A stretch of DNA of 64,000 nucleotides from Zopfochytrium polystomum. Taxonomy: Eukaryota > Chytridiomycota > Chytridiomycetes > Chytridiales > Chytridiaceae. Shown here piece by piece: positions 11,529 to 22,705 of this stretch. A program made the translations under genes and the position numbers. A model generated the notes under the pieces. It searched no databases. It had not been told where the DNA came from and saw nothing but the letters and a program-made list of their open reading frames with translations. The stretch is taken from contig JAIVFJ010000076.1 of assembly GCA_025765615.1 (NCBI GenBank), positions 62,001-126,000 on the forward strand. Direction: 5' to 3'. Within the stretch, counting starts at the first letter, position 1, and the number at the start of each line of letters is the position of its first letter.

Positions 11529-12800
11529 CTAAATGTTTCTGGTCACTGCGTTCACATGCCTCTCAATTGTCTGTGCAGAAACGAATCCAAACATTCCAAC
11601 ATCATCAGCCGATGAGGTCGACTTCCCGTCGGAGTGGCCGATGGGGTGAGAAAAAAGCGACTGACGGCAAGACTCATGAGGTTGTTTGTACAATCCGAGT
11701 CTGAGTGCCACTTCGCGCGAATTGGGTTTCCCGAGAGGTGCGAGTAGCCGATAAACCGCCTCTTCTCCTTGTTGATGAGCTTTCCAAAGGTCGAACAGCG
11801 AGATGGTGCCGAAAGGAAGGGACATATTATCCGTAGCTGGCTGGTCCTCCAGTCGTGCGGATGATACCTGCCCCGGAGAAGGCATCATTGACCACTCCCA
11901 CTTCATAGCTGGAACTCGAGATGTATCTATGTAAGCAGAAATGCCTGCTGGGTCCGGATCAGTAATCGAGAGTCGCGACAGTCCAGGCGGTGGCCCAACT
12001 GTCGTATTGTCGTTTTCTTTTGGCTGGTCGGTTTTCGTTGCATCTCGACGCGTGGTGGGGCGACTGGAAAGAATTGTGACATCATCTGGAAGAACGATCG
12101 GAATATTCTGTGGCGGCGCCCCTCTCTTTGCATGACTAAATGTAGCTACAATGTTCGTCTCGTTGCGGATCAAGTCGCGTCCGACGGCTGCTTGGGCGGG
12201 TGTCTGAAATTTGACATAAAGATATTTTCCATGAAAGTGAACCGAAGTGAATCTGAAATCGAAAATTGTTAGCAACGGCTAAAAAATTCGGTTTCTCCAA
12301 AACGAACCCTTCCATCCAGGAGCACACATGGGTCATTTCTTCTTGAGTATAATTAGGAGGGAGGTGCGTTAAATGAATCGTATCGACGTAGCCGCTGGGG
12401 TCAACGTCATCGACTGGCTGGGGATAAGGCACCGAGTAGGACTGCTTGGCAAGCTCAGAGGTTATGCCCTGTGGAAGAGTTCGACACCATTGCAAGCAGT
12501 CCAGTGCCTCTGCATGTGAGGCAAAAACTGCGAAGACGTAGTTGTTGTAGAGCCCTGTTGACCGTACTGCAGATTGAGCAATAGACATTTCTGGAGAAGG
12601 GATGTGAATAGAGGGAAAACGAACCTATTACTTCGAATCCGGCGTGCTTCCTCAGCAGCTCGTAAAGCTTTCCGCGATCGACGGATCCTGTTGATTAATG
12701 AGGATGACGGATTAAACGTTGTACCGTGAAATTTCCTGAGTGGGTATCGCATGAGTTGAACTTTCTTACCAGGTTTGAAGGAGATGTGAATCGTGTTCAT
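11529..12800 (-). CDS. RNA-binding protein with two RRM-like domains
   Basis: Exons 12770-12800, 12625-12687, 12308-12590 and 11529-12252 sum to 1,101 nt (366 aa). The start is the ATG at 12800 (MNTIHISFKPG). A first RRM-like fold spans the start through KLYELLRKHAGFEVI and NNYVFAVFASHAEALDCL. A second begins DTIHLTHLPPNYTQEEM and continues SVHFHGKYLYVKFQTPAQA, with an RNP1-like KYLYVKF. The C-terminal half is low in recognisable motifs and contains VGPPPGLSRLS. Two introns use GTTCGT donors, one of them only 34 nt long. Binding partner and pathway are not evident from sequence. Confidence 0.7.
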
Positions 12801-13189
12801 TCGAGGAGGCAGTTGTGACAAAGCTCGGTGCGATGGATAGGGCCAAGCGGGCTGGCAGTCTACGCTCAGTAACGCCGTGAGAAGCGGGTATAGTAATGCA
12901 AGTTTTTCGTGGTTTGGAGCGCGATAATAACGAAGGGCTTTAAAGGCCGGGCGAGCGAAGCGTGTGTGCTTGACGGATCACCGAGAGAGATAGATAGAGA
13001 GATAGAGAGAGAGGGAGTGGGTGAAAGAGATGGAGAGAGAGCGATTGAAAGTGAGTGAGTGTGTGTGTACGTGTCTGTCGGAGCCGAGCACGAGATTACA
13101 CCCAAGCACCTCCAATCTCCAACGCCCTTCATAAAAAATTTTTAAAATTCAATATTGGCGACTCAAATCTCTTCTCGCTTGGCTGTTTG

Positions 13190-13271
<82 letters not shown>

Positions 13272-13749
13272 TAGCTCTCCCATCTGTACTGTCTCCCCTC
13301 CTACGGTTGTCGGGGTTCCAAATGTATTGTCCGTGGTGCGACCCGCGCGCTTGACGGTGCCCACCTCGCTGTAGTTGCGTCGAAAGGCCTCAGCTTCCCT
13401 TCCCAATATACCTTGGACACTGCAAACAGGTAGGCCTGCCTGCGCGCACGAGATACAAGTGTGAATCTGTGTGTGAATAACAACACAAATATCAACAACA
13501 GGCTTGCTTTCGATTCCGCGACTCTGCATCAACGATGGGTCGTCGATGCGGCCTTGTCAAGCAAAGCAAGTCGATTCAAGCCACAATCATCCAACCAATG
13601 GGGTTGCAATACCGTCAAAAAGAACTTTCCAAGCCCCTGCAATCGCTGCGCCTGCACACACTCTCCCAACTTCCCTCCTTCCAACCTCGCCGACACCTTA
13701 ACCGCATCCCTTCCGACTATCCAAGCGGATTCGTAGGGTCTGCGCAACC
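12801..13749. promoter_or_regulatory. Divergent promoter region between the RRM gene and hexokinase
   Basis: This 949-bp stretch separates two divergent starts. It holds GA/CT-rich stretches and a long perfect CT microsatellite. Apparent open frames in it are artefacts of the dinucleotide repeat. I see no other gene. Confidence 0.5.
13193..13264. repeat. (CT)n microsatellite
   Basis: About 36 perfect CT units lie in the divergent promoter between the RRM and hexokinase genes. A GA-rich stretch (12980-13060) lies on the other side. Confidence 0.95.
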
Positions 13750-15800
13750 ATGCCGCTGTTCTCCTTGTCACAGCCGGCGCAGTTTTGGCTGTTCGGATTG
13801 ACCACTGGTACGGGCAGTTGAAGAACAATGGACTTGACAATCCCAGCGCCAAACTTGTGTTGACAACCATTCATTTCTGTTTCACAGGGATAACCCTGTC
13901 TGCCGTCGCGACGTTTCTATCCTCCATCTGGAACCAGGAGAATGTCCTCGCTCCGCGGTCTACGGCGGCGCTAATGCCATTGCGCCTAGCTAGACATCGG
14001 GTTCCTATGGTCAGCTCCCCATTCGATGTGCCAGATGAGACTCTGGAAACTATCAGTCGGCTGCAGGCCTTGTTCACTGTGTCCGGACCGCAACTCACAC
14101 AGCTTGTCAGGCACATGATTGCGGAGATGAAAAAGGGCCTGCAAGACGACAATCACTGTAAGCCAGTGAATTTGAGTTGGGAATACCGCAGATTGCAACT
14201 CATCATGTACAGCTTTGAAAATGATTCCTTCACACGTTATCCGCCGTCCACAAGGATCCGAGACAGGATCATTTCTCGCTCTTGATTTAGGAGGATCAAA
14301 TTTCCGAGTTTGCGAGGTGTCGCTTGAAGGAAATGGGAAAATGCGTGTGCAGCAACGGAAGTATACCGTCTCAGAACAACTAAAGCGAGGATCTGGAGAG
14401 CAACTTTTCAATTTCTTTGCCGACTCCGTGCTCTCATTCCTGCAAGAGATTGGAGATACGCAAACACCCCGGAAGCTGGGATTCACATTTTCTTTCCCGG
14501 TGAAGCAAACTTCTATTAAACATGGTGACTATTTGTGACTGGCATCAGTGACTCCGCAACTCACATTTCGTAGGATATTTGCTATATTGGACGAAAGGTT
14601 TCTCTGCTGCTTCAGTTGAAGGTTTGGACGTGGTTCAATTACTACAAGAGGCTTTGAATCGGAAGGTCCGTGCCGTGTGCAGTTTGCAATCGTTTCCTGA
14701 ACTGCCATCTCGTTTCTAGGGCGTAAACGTCACAGTTACAGCAATAGTTAACGATACAACCGGGACGTTGATCAGCCACTCGTACTCACATCCAAACACA
14801 TATATTGGTGTCATCCTTGGAACTGGATCCAACGCTGCGTACGTGGAGAAAGCCGAAAACGTCCCCAAATACAAACAGCCAATGCCGACCGGGGAGATAA
14901 TCATCAACACGGAATGGGGGGCGGTGAGTGCTTTTCTTGTAAACCGTCTACTCAAAACTGAATTGATCAATTTGACGAAGTTTGACGACGAGCATGTTTT
15001 CCTCCCACGCACCAAATACGATGCGAAATTGGACCGCGCATCTGTTAATGCACACCAGCAGACTTTTGAAAAAATGATGTCCGGGATGTACCTAGGAGAA
15101 GTCGTGCGCTATGTTCTTGTGGATTTGATAAAAACTGGGGAGCTTTTCAAAGGGAGAAGCTCTGATAAGCTTTCGAAGCCGTATTCTTTCGAAACGATAA
15201 TGATGTCACGGATTGAGCGGTACACGTCGATAGCTTACGCACTCTTTGTGGAATATGAACGGCTGATCACACACTGCAGAGACCACACTTTAGATCTTTC
15301 AGACACTCGGACTGTCCTCGAGGAACTGTTTGGTGTTGAGAAGACATCGCTTTCAGACCGAAGAATTGTGCGAGCAGCGTGCGAGCTGGTCGGAAAACGA
15401 GCTGCCCGCCTTGCGGCTGCAGGCATAGCTGCCATTGTTACAAAAATCAAAGTAAGCAGTGTCTTGGACGTCTCTCGACTTGCTGACGTTGCGTTGAATA
15501 TTTTCTAGAAGCTCAACGGTTGCACCGTCGCCGTTGACGGTAGCTTGTTTGAACTTTATCCTCACTTTGCAAATAGAATGAGGGATGCGTTGAACGAAAT
15601 ATTGGGACTATCCGCTGAAAACATTCTTTTGGAGCAAGGTACTCACGAATGGGTTGAATGCCTTTCTCTTATTCAAATTAAACTTGCTCCAGCCCGCGAT
15701 GGATCCGGACAAGGAGCGGCATTGATTGCGGTACTTGATTTGAACTTCAAACCCCTTTATGAAACTCATCTTTTTGCAGGCACTGGCAGACAAAGAATAA
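13750..15800 (+). CDS. HXK: Hexokinase with N-terminal membrane anchor
   Basis: Nine exons (13750-13807, 13888-14157, 14213-14524, 14574-14665, 14720-14923, 14981-15451, 15509-15638, 15693-15730, 15780-15800) sum to 1,596 nt (531 aa). Hexokinase landmarks are in order: LKMIPSHV, the phosphate-1 loop ALDLGGSNFRV, LGFTFSFPVKQTSI, IVNDTTGTL, GVILGTGSNAAYVE, NTEWGA, KMMSGMYLGE and the adenosine-site region VAVDGSLFELYPHF through RDGSGQGAALIA. It phosphorylates glucose at C6, the first step of glycolysis. Exons 1-2 add about 65 residues ahead of the usual start, including a hydrophobic stretch (WLFGLTTGITLSAVATFLSS) that looks like a transmembrane helix, so the enzyme may sit on the mitochondrial outer membrane or another membrane. 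A shorter product could start at the ATG at 14007. Confidence 0.93.
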
Positions 15801-15961
15801 ATCAAACGCCATAAAACAAATAGCTCATTACGTTTGGCCTTCCTTTGTCTGTCGATTTGAAGGATTCATTCTCCTTTCACTTCCTAAAGTTTGCAATGCC
15901 AGAAGGCAGTGGGAAATTTCCAACTTCCTTGAATAGACTGCACACCCTTCATTTATTGATT

Positions 15962-18121
15962 TTATTGCTTCATTGGCGCGTGAGCCGAAGTGTCGTAGTG
16001 ATCAGGGTAGCGCTGGAGCAAAACATCCAACTCCTTTTTCTGCTCCTCCAAGTGCCATGGCAGCTTGTCGTAGACATCGGTAAAAAGTTCCGAGACGGAC
16101 GGCTTGGGTCGCTTCTCGGCCGCTGCAAAGGCAGCCAAAACGGCCTTGCGCGCGTTCTTGCGCTCGGTCTGCTCCTGCTCGTCACTCCACCAACCCTGTG
16201 CCTCTATGTACTTGCGGAAGCGCGCCATCGGGGAGTCGTGCTTCATCCAGTCGGCAACTTCCTTCTTTGGACGGTATGCGGACGAATCGTCCGAAGTCGA
16301 GTGGTGACTGATCCTGGTTTTTGGATACACAGTTAGGGGGGATGCATGCGAAGAAAGGGATCCTCCAAACGATTAAAAAAAGGCAAGATAGAACGGGACC
16401 AACCGGTAGGTCAGCGCCTCAATAAGAACCGGCCGGGACTCCTTCACAGCAATCTCGCGGGCCGCCTTTGTAGCATTGTACACAGCCTGCAGGTGGGAAG
16501 AGTGTGAGAGACAAGGGCAGGACGCAAAAATACAGCTGTGCGAAACAGCGGCAAGAAAAAAAGTACCAAAACGTCGTTTCCGTCCACGCGAATCGTGTCC
16601 ATGCCGTAGCCATGGCCTCTGCTGGCTTTGGATTTGCCGGCGATTGTCATGGCAGGGTTGTGAATAAGCGTGAAATCGACGGTGCGAAAAGTTGAAAAAA
16701 GAAACTCACCAATGCCGTCTCCGCGGTACTGCTCCTTTGCCGGCGTCGATATCGCGTACCCGTTGTTGCGGCTGGGTTCAGTAACGAAACAGAGTTGGGG
16801 GGCAACGTTACAACGCGTTTTTTTGCATGAATCCCATCCTCGTACCAGAAAAACAGTACCGGTGCCTCGACCGTCGCGGCGATATTGAGCGCGGCGTGAA
16901 AGTCGCCCTCGGAGGCGGCGCCCTCGCCGAAAAAGCAAGCGGCGACGGCCTGCTTCTTCTCGCGCTTCAGCGCGTACGCAGCGCCTGCTGCCTGCGGGAT
17001 CTGCGTGGCCAGCGGCGACGAGATTGTCTGAAAGTTGAGCGCGCGCGAGCCGTAGTGCACCGGCATCTGCCGGCCCTTGCCCAGGTCGTGGTCGTTGCTG
17101 TAGCACTGGTTCATGAACTGGTCGAGCGTGAAGCCGCGGTAGAGGAGGACGCCGGCTTCGCGGTATTGGCTTTGTTGTTGTGTGGGTGCGAGTGTTTGTG
17201 TGTCGGTTGTTATGGGTGGGTTGACGGAGTTCATAAATGTGATGCCGAGAATGTCAGCTCTTCCTTCACAAAGCAAGAGCAGGGGCAGCGAGGGGCAGTC
17301 GATGCGAAAGCGCTTACCCGAACAGAACGTCATCCATGGTGAGGGCAGCTGCGGTGCCCATGTGGGTCGCTTCCTCGCCGTAGTTGGTCATGTAGAAAGA
17401 AATGCGACCTTGGCGCTGTGCCTCGTACAAGATCAGGTCCATCACGTTGAGCGTGATCATGCAGTTGTACATTTTCACGCAGGTCTCCTTGGTGAGCTGG
17501 CCAGAAGAACGGAACAAAAGAAAAACAAGGGTTACGCCGGGGTCGCGAGTCCGCAAGGAAAGATCCCGAAGTACTCTTTCGGTTTTCCGCTTACAGTACC
17601 TTTGGGTCTTCGGACGGCTTGATGACATTTCCCTCCAGGTCGAGAACGCGATAGGTCGGAATGGTCGGGTAGTTCCGCGCGAATTCCATGGATTCGGTGT
17701 AGAACGAGCCGGACGTGGCACCGGGGAAGCTGACCTGGCGCTGAAGGGTGGCCGATGGGGCAGGTGACGCCGGGTTCGCGGATGGCGACACATAAGAGCG
17801 CCGGGCGGTCGTGGTCGTCGTCGTCGATGAAGAAGAGGGCAAAGCGAGCACGTGGTGGTGGTGGTGGTGGGGTTGGTGCTGGTGGTGCGGCGTGCGCACG
17901 CGGAGTTTGTCGAGACGGTGACTGGTCACGGACGCGGTGGTTGAGCTGCTGGAGCGGGCGAGCCACCGGCGAGTGGCGGCGGGTGCGGGCATCCCAAGCG
18001 GGGCTGCGCAGACGGAGGACATCGCAGCCGCCGCGGTGGCGACGACAGGAGAGACTGCAACGGCGGCGGCGGCGGCGGACGACGCTCCAGCCTTAGCGGC
18101 CGCAATGCGAGCAACGCTCAT
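15962..18121 (-). CDS. BCKDHA: Branched-chain 2-oxoacid dehydrogenase E1 alpha subunit
   Basis: Exons 17600-18121, 17318-17496, 16846-17169, 16710-16771, 16567-16625, 16404-16486 and 15962-16313 sum to 1,581 nt (526 aa). The first ~120 residues are Ala/Ser-rich with scattered Arg and a His run, fitting a mitochondrial presequence. The body matches E1 alpha: [64 protein letters not shown], the thiamine diphosphate motif [15 protein letters not shown] to [10 protein letters not shown], and the phosphorylation-loop region [14 protein letters not shown]. It decarboxylates the 2-oxoacids of Val, Leu and Ile in the mitochondrial matrix with an E1 beta partner that is not in this window. The first donor (GTACTG) is the one that keeps frame. 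Confidence 0.94.
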
Positions 18122-18338
18122 AATAGTTACCGGGGGCGCTCCGGGGTGGGTGGATCGACGAGAACGAGAACGAGAGGCAGGAGTTCTTTCTTTCTTTCTT
18201 TCTTTGCCTTTTCGTTATTATTTTCTAAAATGGGGACAGAGAGAGAGAGTGAGAGAGAGAGAGTGAGAGTGTGTGTGTGTGTGTGTGTGTATGTGTTTTT
18301 CTTCTTTTTGTTGTTCTTCTTTTTTCTTTCTCCTTTCT

Positions 18339-18341
<3 letters not shown>

Positions 18342-18381
<40 letters not shown>
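18342..18381. repeat. (CT)n microsatellite
   Basis: Perfect CT run in the 5' flank of the BCKDHA gene. Confidence 0.9.
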
Positions 18382-18383
<2 letters not shown>

Positions 18384-18522
18384 GCCATCTGTCTCTCTCT
18401 GTCCGGGAGTCCAAAGGGAGTGAGGGGCTGGGCTGGTGTGCGACAGCGACCCGACGAGAGGCCGGAAATACTTGCTTTGTTACTGTGAGCGAGAAGGGAG
18501 AAGGACCTCTCCTCGCTCGATT

Positions 18523-18524
<2 letters not shown>

Positions 18525-18582
<58 letters not shown>
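18525..18582. repeat. (CT)n microsatellite
   Basis: Second long perfect CT run upstream of BCKDHA, about 150 bp from the first. Confidence 0.92.
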
Positions 18583-18588
<6 letters not shown>

Positions 18589-19381
18589 TTTTCTCTCTCG
18601 CCTCGCGCTGTCGCTCTGTCTCTTCTCGCTCCAATCCGGTCTCTCTATCTCTCTCTCCCTGGTTATGGCACTATAAATGGGATCCTCTTCGAAATGTCTC
18701 CCTTCAAGGGAAAACTTCTTCACGGTGTGGAGAAGGCAACCGACCCCACCAAGTGTAGCTGCTGTCAAGCAAGCCGCCACACAGGACTGGACAATGGCGG
18801 TAGTCTGTGAGTGTGATTCTTGGAGTCCCAGCAGTTGCGTTGTGTCGCTCCTTCTCTTCTCTCTCACTGCCTCCGCCCGTGCGGAAAGGCGGCACACACA
18901 CACACACACACACACCCGACGGCTACAATCGGCTATGACTGGAACTTTGATGGCCGCTGCCGCTGACACTTGCGCGATGCAATGGGTATTGCTAAAAAAA
19001 TTAACACATTACCAAAACCTGTGTTCCAGTTGCATCGATCATCAATGCAGAGCCATAACATCACCTAGTAATATACACTGCAAAATTTCTCAAACAAGGA
19101 TTCAAATCCATACCTTGTCATGATAGTTGGTCCAGATTGGTACTGTGACAGTTCTGGCCACTGGCAGATGTTTGTCGATAATATTATCATGCATTGTTTG
19201 AGGTTGGAGTTGGCCGAAAGGTGGGCGACTGCAGCTTCAGGTTGTAGGCATCAAGTGAGGGTAACAAGGCACCAAGTTTCTTAATTAGAACAATCTTCTT
19301 ACTGCAGTATCCCTTGAACTTTGGCCCTCCCCCCGTTTTTCACACCCATTTTCGCACTTCTTTTTTTATAACAAAACTAAG

Positions 19382-19600
19382 GGATGCCCATCAACTTGTA
19401 AGCAATCCTTCCCAAAAAAAAAAAAGAAAAAAAATAAAAATAACGATGAAAGACAAAGCCTTCAATGGATATTTGTAGTCCCACATACAGGCAATCTGTC
19501 GCTGGGTTGAAAGGAGAGTGGCATGCCAAACATTGCGTGGCAGGCCAGATGGAGAGTGAAAAACAAAGCTTGGGGTGTCAGCCCCGAGCCACTGACACAC
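19382..19600 (-). repeat. Dispersed repeat, inverted relative to the copy at 24045-24280
   Basis: Two anchor segments match the later copy in reverse complement: a GGGATGCC...CAATCC segment next to a poly-A run, and a GCTTGGGG...GCCACTGAC segment. The pair brackets the retroelement-rich block. The family is unknown; a poly-A/T tract at the same relative place suggests a retroposed element. Confidence 0.5.
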
Positions 19601-19779
19601 TGACAGACAAAGTAGGACAGAAACAGAGAGAGGTTGCAGCCTTAGAGCACAGCCACACTGGCAAACCCGGAACCTCAGACAAACTGAGTGCTGCCCTCAC
19701 GGCCTTTGGCCGCTCATGTGGCAACCCATTGACTGCAACAGGAAGACTGACAGCCTGGTGACTGCAATAGACAGATGGG

Positions 19780-20190
19780 TGTTAGGCGCAACTGACTGGT
19801 AAGCAGCAAGAGGCACAAGATGGACCTGAGCCTATGTGACTGTCAGTTATCGTTCTCACGATGCCCATGGGAGAGCCAGCCACTGCCAATGCAGACCTGG
19901 GCGCTGGCTTGCGCTGATGACAAATACTCCAAGTATTAAGTGGAACGGAAACCTGGTGTCAACAGTTTTGTCCTCCTCTGCTCAAGCAGATAATATAGGA
20001 GAGGTTTTTACCCTGTGCCAGTCACGCTTGCCTTGCAACTATTACAGTGTGTATATCATCATCATGTATCAATAATTCATAACAGAGTTTTTTCTCTTTC
20101 TCTCCAAGTTGGGGAGAAGGACCACCCAAAAACACACATCTCCACTTCATTCACTCCTTCCACTCACTCACTCAGAGTAGACTGTTTACA
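19780..20190 (+). mobile_element. Solo LTR, family B (411 bp)
   Basis: It starts TGTTAGGCG and ends GACTGTTTACA, the TG...CA form of an LTR. It matches, in reverse complement, the copies at 36385-36795 and 33311-35110 along its whole length. The flanks here (ATGGG and CATCA) do not form a target-site duplication, so this copy may be rearranged. Confidence 0.72.
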
Positions 20191-21038
20191 CATCAGCGTG
20201 CCAGCTATCTGGCTGCATCAACCACAGATTCTAGCTCCAAAAAACACTTCTACCACCTCCAACAAACAGAATCAGCATAGCTCAACTTTAGAAACCATTT
20301 CATTTAGGAGGCCCAAATTTTTCGACACCCTCTCCCAGCTGACCCCGTCATCCAATCCGGGCTTGCTATAGTGCATTCAAAAGCCCTGCATCTCCTCTTT
20401 CCAACAAGCTATTACAGAGCTCTCTACATTGTCTCTACAGAATTTGATTGGCATCCAAAGTCAAAAACGCTTCCTCAACTTTGAGTGACATTGTCGCGAC
20501 AGGGAGAAGCGATCAGAGGATGCCCTTGCACAGCTGTATTTTCCTGCTTCTATTCTTTTCATTAATACCTAACGCGTCCTGCCACAACGCCCACAGCAGG
20601 AGCTACAAGAGATTTTGATAAGGGGGTCCAAAAAAGTCGAACAACCACCACCTCCAACCACAATTTTGTCCTTTTTTTTGTGACAAGTCACCCCAGCTGG
20701 ACACCAAATTGCTCTAAGTTCTCTCTATTCTGCTCTCCTACACTCTTCAAAGGAAAACACTACCAAAACTTTGATCCTCAGCCTGAAATTTGCCACACAG
20801 TCACCATTCAACAGTTCCAACCTGCTATTCCGAATTCAGAATTTTCGGTCCATCAATCAGCTTGCAACAAGCATTGTGTGCAACACACATCTTCTATTCT
20901 GGACCATTTCTCCATCAAGTAGAGCATCAAACAACTCCTAGAGTCTCTATTTGTCACTGCCGGACTGTTGAGCAACTCCTCCAAATTTTCCAGCAACTGG
21001 TTTTCTCCTGCAACAGAATCATCACTATTCGCAACGCA
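20191..21038. other. Retroelement-associated non-coding DNA
   Basis: The stretch between the LTR-B copy and the gag-like frame is AC-rich and has no intact coding frame of its own. It may be the leader of the gag-like element. Confidence 0.35.
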
Positions 21039-21863
21039 ATGTTGTCCAACCTAAACTCGTTTGTTGGCATGTTCACTGGCAAGACGCTGACAGAATTCAA
21101 TGACTTTATTAGCAACCTTCAGATCAAGGTTATTGGTGAAAAGGGAATTCAGGACCTCTCGTGGACGGACCTATTCCCTCTTGAGAGACCTTTCTGCAAC
21201 GAGGAGGCCCACCATACGTATGTCACACACCTACCCAAGGATCAGTGGGACGGATGGCGTTTCTGGTTGCACTGTCAAAATGGTGGGCACAGCACACCAG
21301 AGCCAAAGGCTGGTGAAACACTCTCACCGAACTATCTCTATGTACCAACTGTCACTGAGCAAGCTAATGCTGGACCAGTTGTGGCTGTCGAAGCAACTGT
21401 CAAGTACCAGATTCAGCATCACATCATGACTTCATCAGAGTTCATGAATGCCCTGCTGAAGATGCATGCCACCTTCATCAAGGAGAACGAAACAGCTCAG
21501 TCAACTTTGATGATCAGGCTTCTAGAGACCTCGCACTTGTTTGAACTCTGCTGCAACATTCACCTCTATCGAGACTGTGTGGCTGCCATTCGCCAAACAT
21601 TCAATAATGCCTGCCCATCCAGCTCGATTGATGATTTTGAAATCAGATGGTCAGGGCTGCAGCGACGCACAGACACTCAACGCCCCTTGCAGTACCAAGA
21701 TCTGAATTCTTATGTGTGCGAGATTGAGCGACTTCAGCGACTATTCATCCAAGGTCATGGCCAGAACAGACTTGATGAGTTTGTACGCAAACTGCAGAGC
21801 AAACTGCGCACAGACCTCTGTTGGAGTTTGCACACATTACCTACACCTTTTAAGATCCTCTGA
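21039..21863 (+). CDS. Gag-like protein of a fungal LTR retroelement
   Basis: An uninterrupted 274-residue frame from the ATG at 21039. The frame is open further upstream but has no earlier convincing start. The middle is Gln/His-rich. The C-terminal half is helical, with a DLNSYVCEIERLQRLF segment and a following Leu/Arg-rich segment that resemble the capsid-like part of retrotransposon Gag. No protease, reverse transcriptase or integrase follows, and an LTR-like repeat begins within about 100 bp. It is surrounded by LTR pieces repeated elsewhere in the window. Gag is my best reading, not a certain one. Confidence 0.45.
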   Translation: MLSNLNSFVGMFTGKTLTEFNDFISNLQIKVIGEKGIQDLSWTDLFPLERPFCNEEAHHTYVTHLPKDQWDGWRFWLHCQNGGHSTPEPKAGETLSPNYLYVPTVTEQANAGPVVAVEATVKYQIQHHIMTSSEFMNALLKMHATFIKENETAQSTLMIRLLETSHLFELCCNIHLYRDCVAAIRQTFNNACPSSSIDDFEIRWSGLQRRTDTQRPLQYQDLNSYVCEIERLQRLFIQGHGQNRLDEFVRKLQSKLRTDLCWSLHTLPTPFKIL

Positions 21864-21980
21864 CCTGTCTTCAAGAGTAACGATAAGTTAAGATGGCATA
21901 AGGGCTGATCCCAGTGTCATCTACACTTTTCTCAATCTCTGACACTGTACGAGTGCTTATATGTTATGAGTCACCCTCTG

Positions 21981-22060
21981 GGAACCTTCTGGAACCTTCT
22001 GGAACATTCTAGAACATTCCTTCATGGAACCTTGTGGAACCTTCTGGAACCTTCTTTGCT
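21981..22060 (+). promoter_or_regulatory. Heat shock element array in LTR D
   Basis: From 21982 to 22019 GAA and TTC alternate every 5 bp for eight units in perfect phase (GAA-n2-TTC-n2). A second imperfect run of such units continues to about 22060. This is the textbook form of an HSF1 binding site. Confidence 0.75.
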
Positions 22061-22164
22061 TTCCTGACTTGTCTTGTTGTCATTCGTATCATTGGTATCA
22101 TTGTATTACTAATTGCTCTTTCTGGAACTTTCTTTGAGTCTTGACAAGGAACACTCTCAAAAGG

Positions 22165-22172
22165 TATAAAAG
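22165..22172 (+). promoter_or_regulatory. TATA box of LTR D
   Basis: TATAAAAG about 145 bp downstream of the first heat-shock-element array. The same box is at 32815-32822 in copy 2. The position fits the U3/R boundary of an LTR. Confidence 0.6.
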
Positions 22173-22705
22173 GGGAATGGGGGACCTGTCCCATCCCTCA
22201 AGTGAATTACTGTTTCCAATACAATCATCACTCCTCTCAGTTCCTTGTCTGCCTTGTCCTGTCCTGCCCTGTTCCTGACATTAGAGGTGGTTTCAATCCC
22301 CAGTCTGGGTAGACCACATCAGTGTGCTTCACTCTTGCAATTTGATAGGAATGATTACAGGAGCTTGACAGGGAGCCTGACTTACTTCTTTGCACACATA
22401 ACTCCATGGAAGTTCTGGCCAAATCAGCGTGATGCAACAATGATGTCATGCCTGCCTCCTGACTCCTCTAAGTCTAAACTCTATTCTCAGAGCTAAAAGG
22501 CTATCACCAAAGTCTGATTCCTGAGACCACCTGCAGTATAAAGTGGGAGCCCCAGCAGCTCCAGAGAAGCATCATCCCAGATCCTGATCACATCTGCCTG
22601 CTCTCTCTCTCTACCCTCGAATACAACAAACAAAAACCATTGTTCTTATCTGAGTCAACATACCCTCTACCTTGACCTGCGAAGCTCTTCAAGTTCTACC
22701 TCGGG

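Larger units (their letters stand above)
18122..19379. other. BCKDHA upstream region, CT/GA and TG repeats, then unique intergenic DNA
   Basis: The BCKDHA 5' flank is rich in CT and CTTT tracts,1 short TG and CA runs (18269-18290, 18896-18915) and then AT-rich DNA without a credible reading frame. Open frames here encode only repeats. Confidence 0.5.
21962..22280 (+). mobile_element. Solo LTR, family D, with heat-shock-element array (copy 1)
   Basis: It starts TGTTATGAG and ends TTCCTGACA. Imperfect 5-bp flanks (TTATA left, TTAGA right) could be a target-site duplication. It is a close match to 32623-32931 and carries GAA/TTC arrays and a TATA box (annotated separately). Confidence 0.75.
21820..22705 (+). 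mobile_element. Element A copy 1 (retroelement segment beginning TGTTGGA)
   Basis: This segment matches 32452-33310 through most of its length, from the TGTTGGA start (overlapping the end of the gag-like frame) to GGGTCGATACC. It contains a solo LTR of family D at 21962-22280. In this copy the GATAC site is uninterrupted and runs on into 22706-22945. Its right boundary is not defined. Confidence 0.6.

Noticed and set aside
18127..18969. Frames full of Arg-Glu or Leu-Ser repeats
   Set aside because: Dinucleotide CT/GA microsatellites translated. Not genes.
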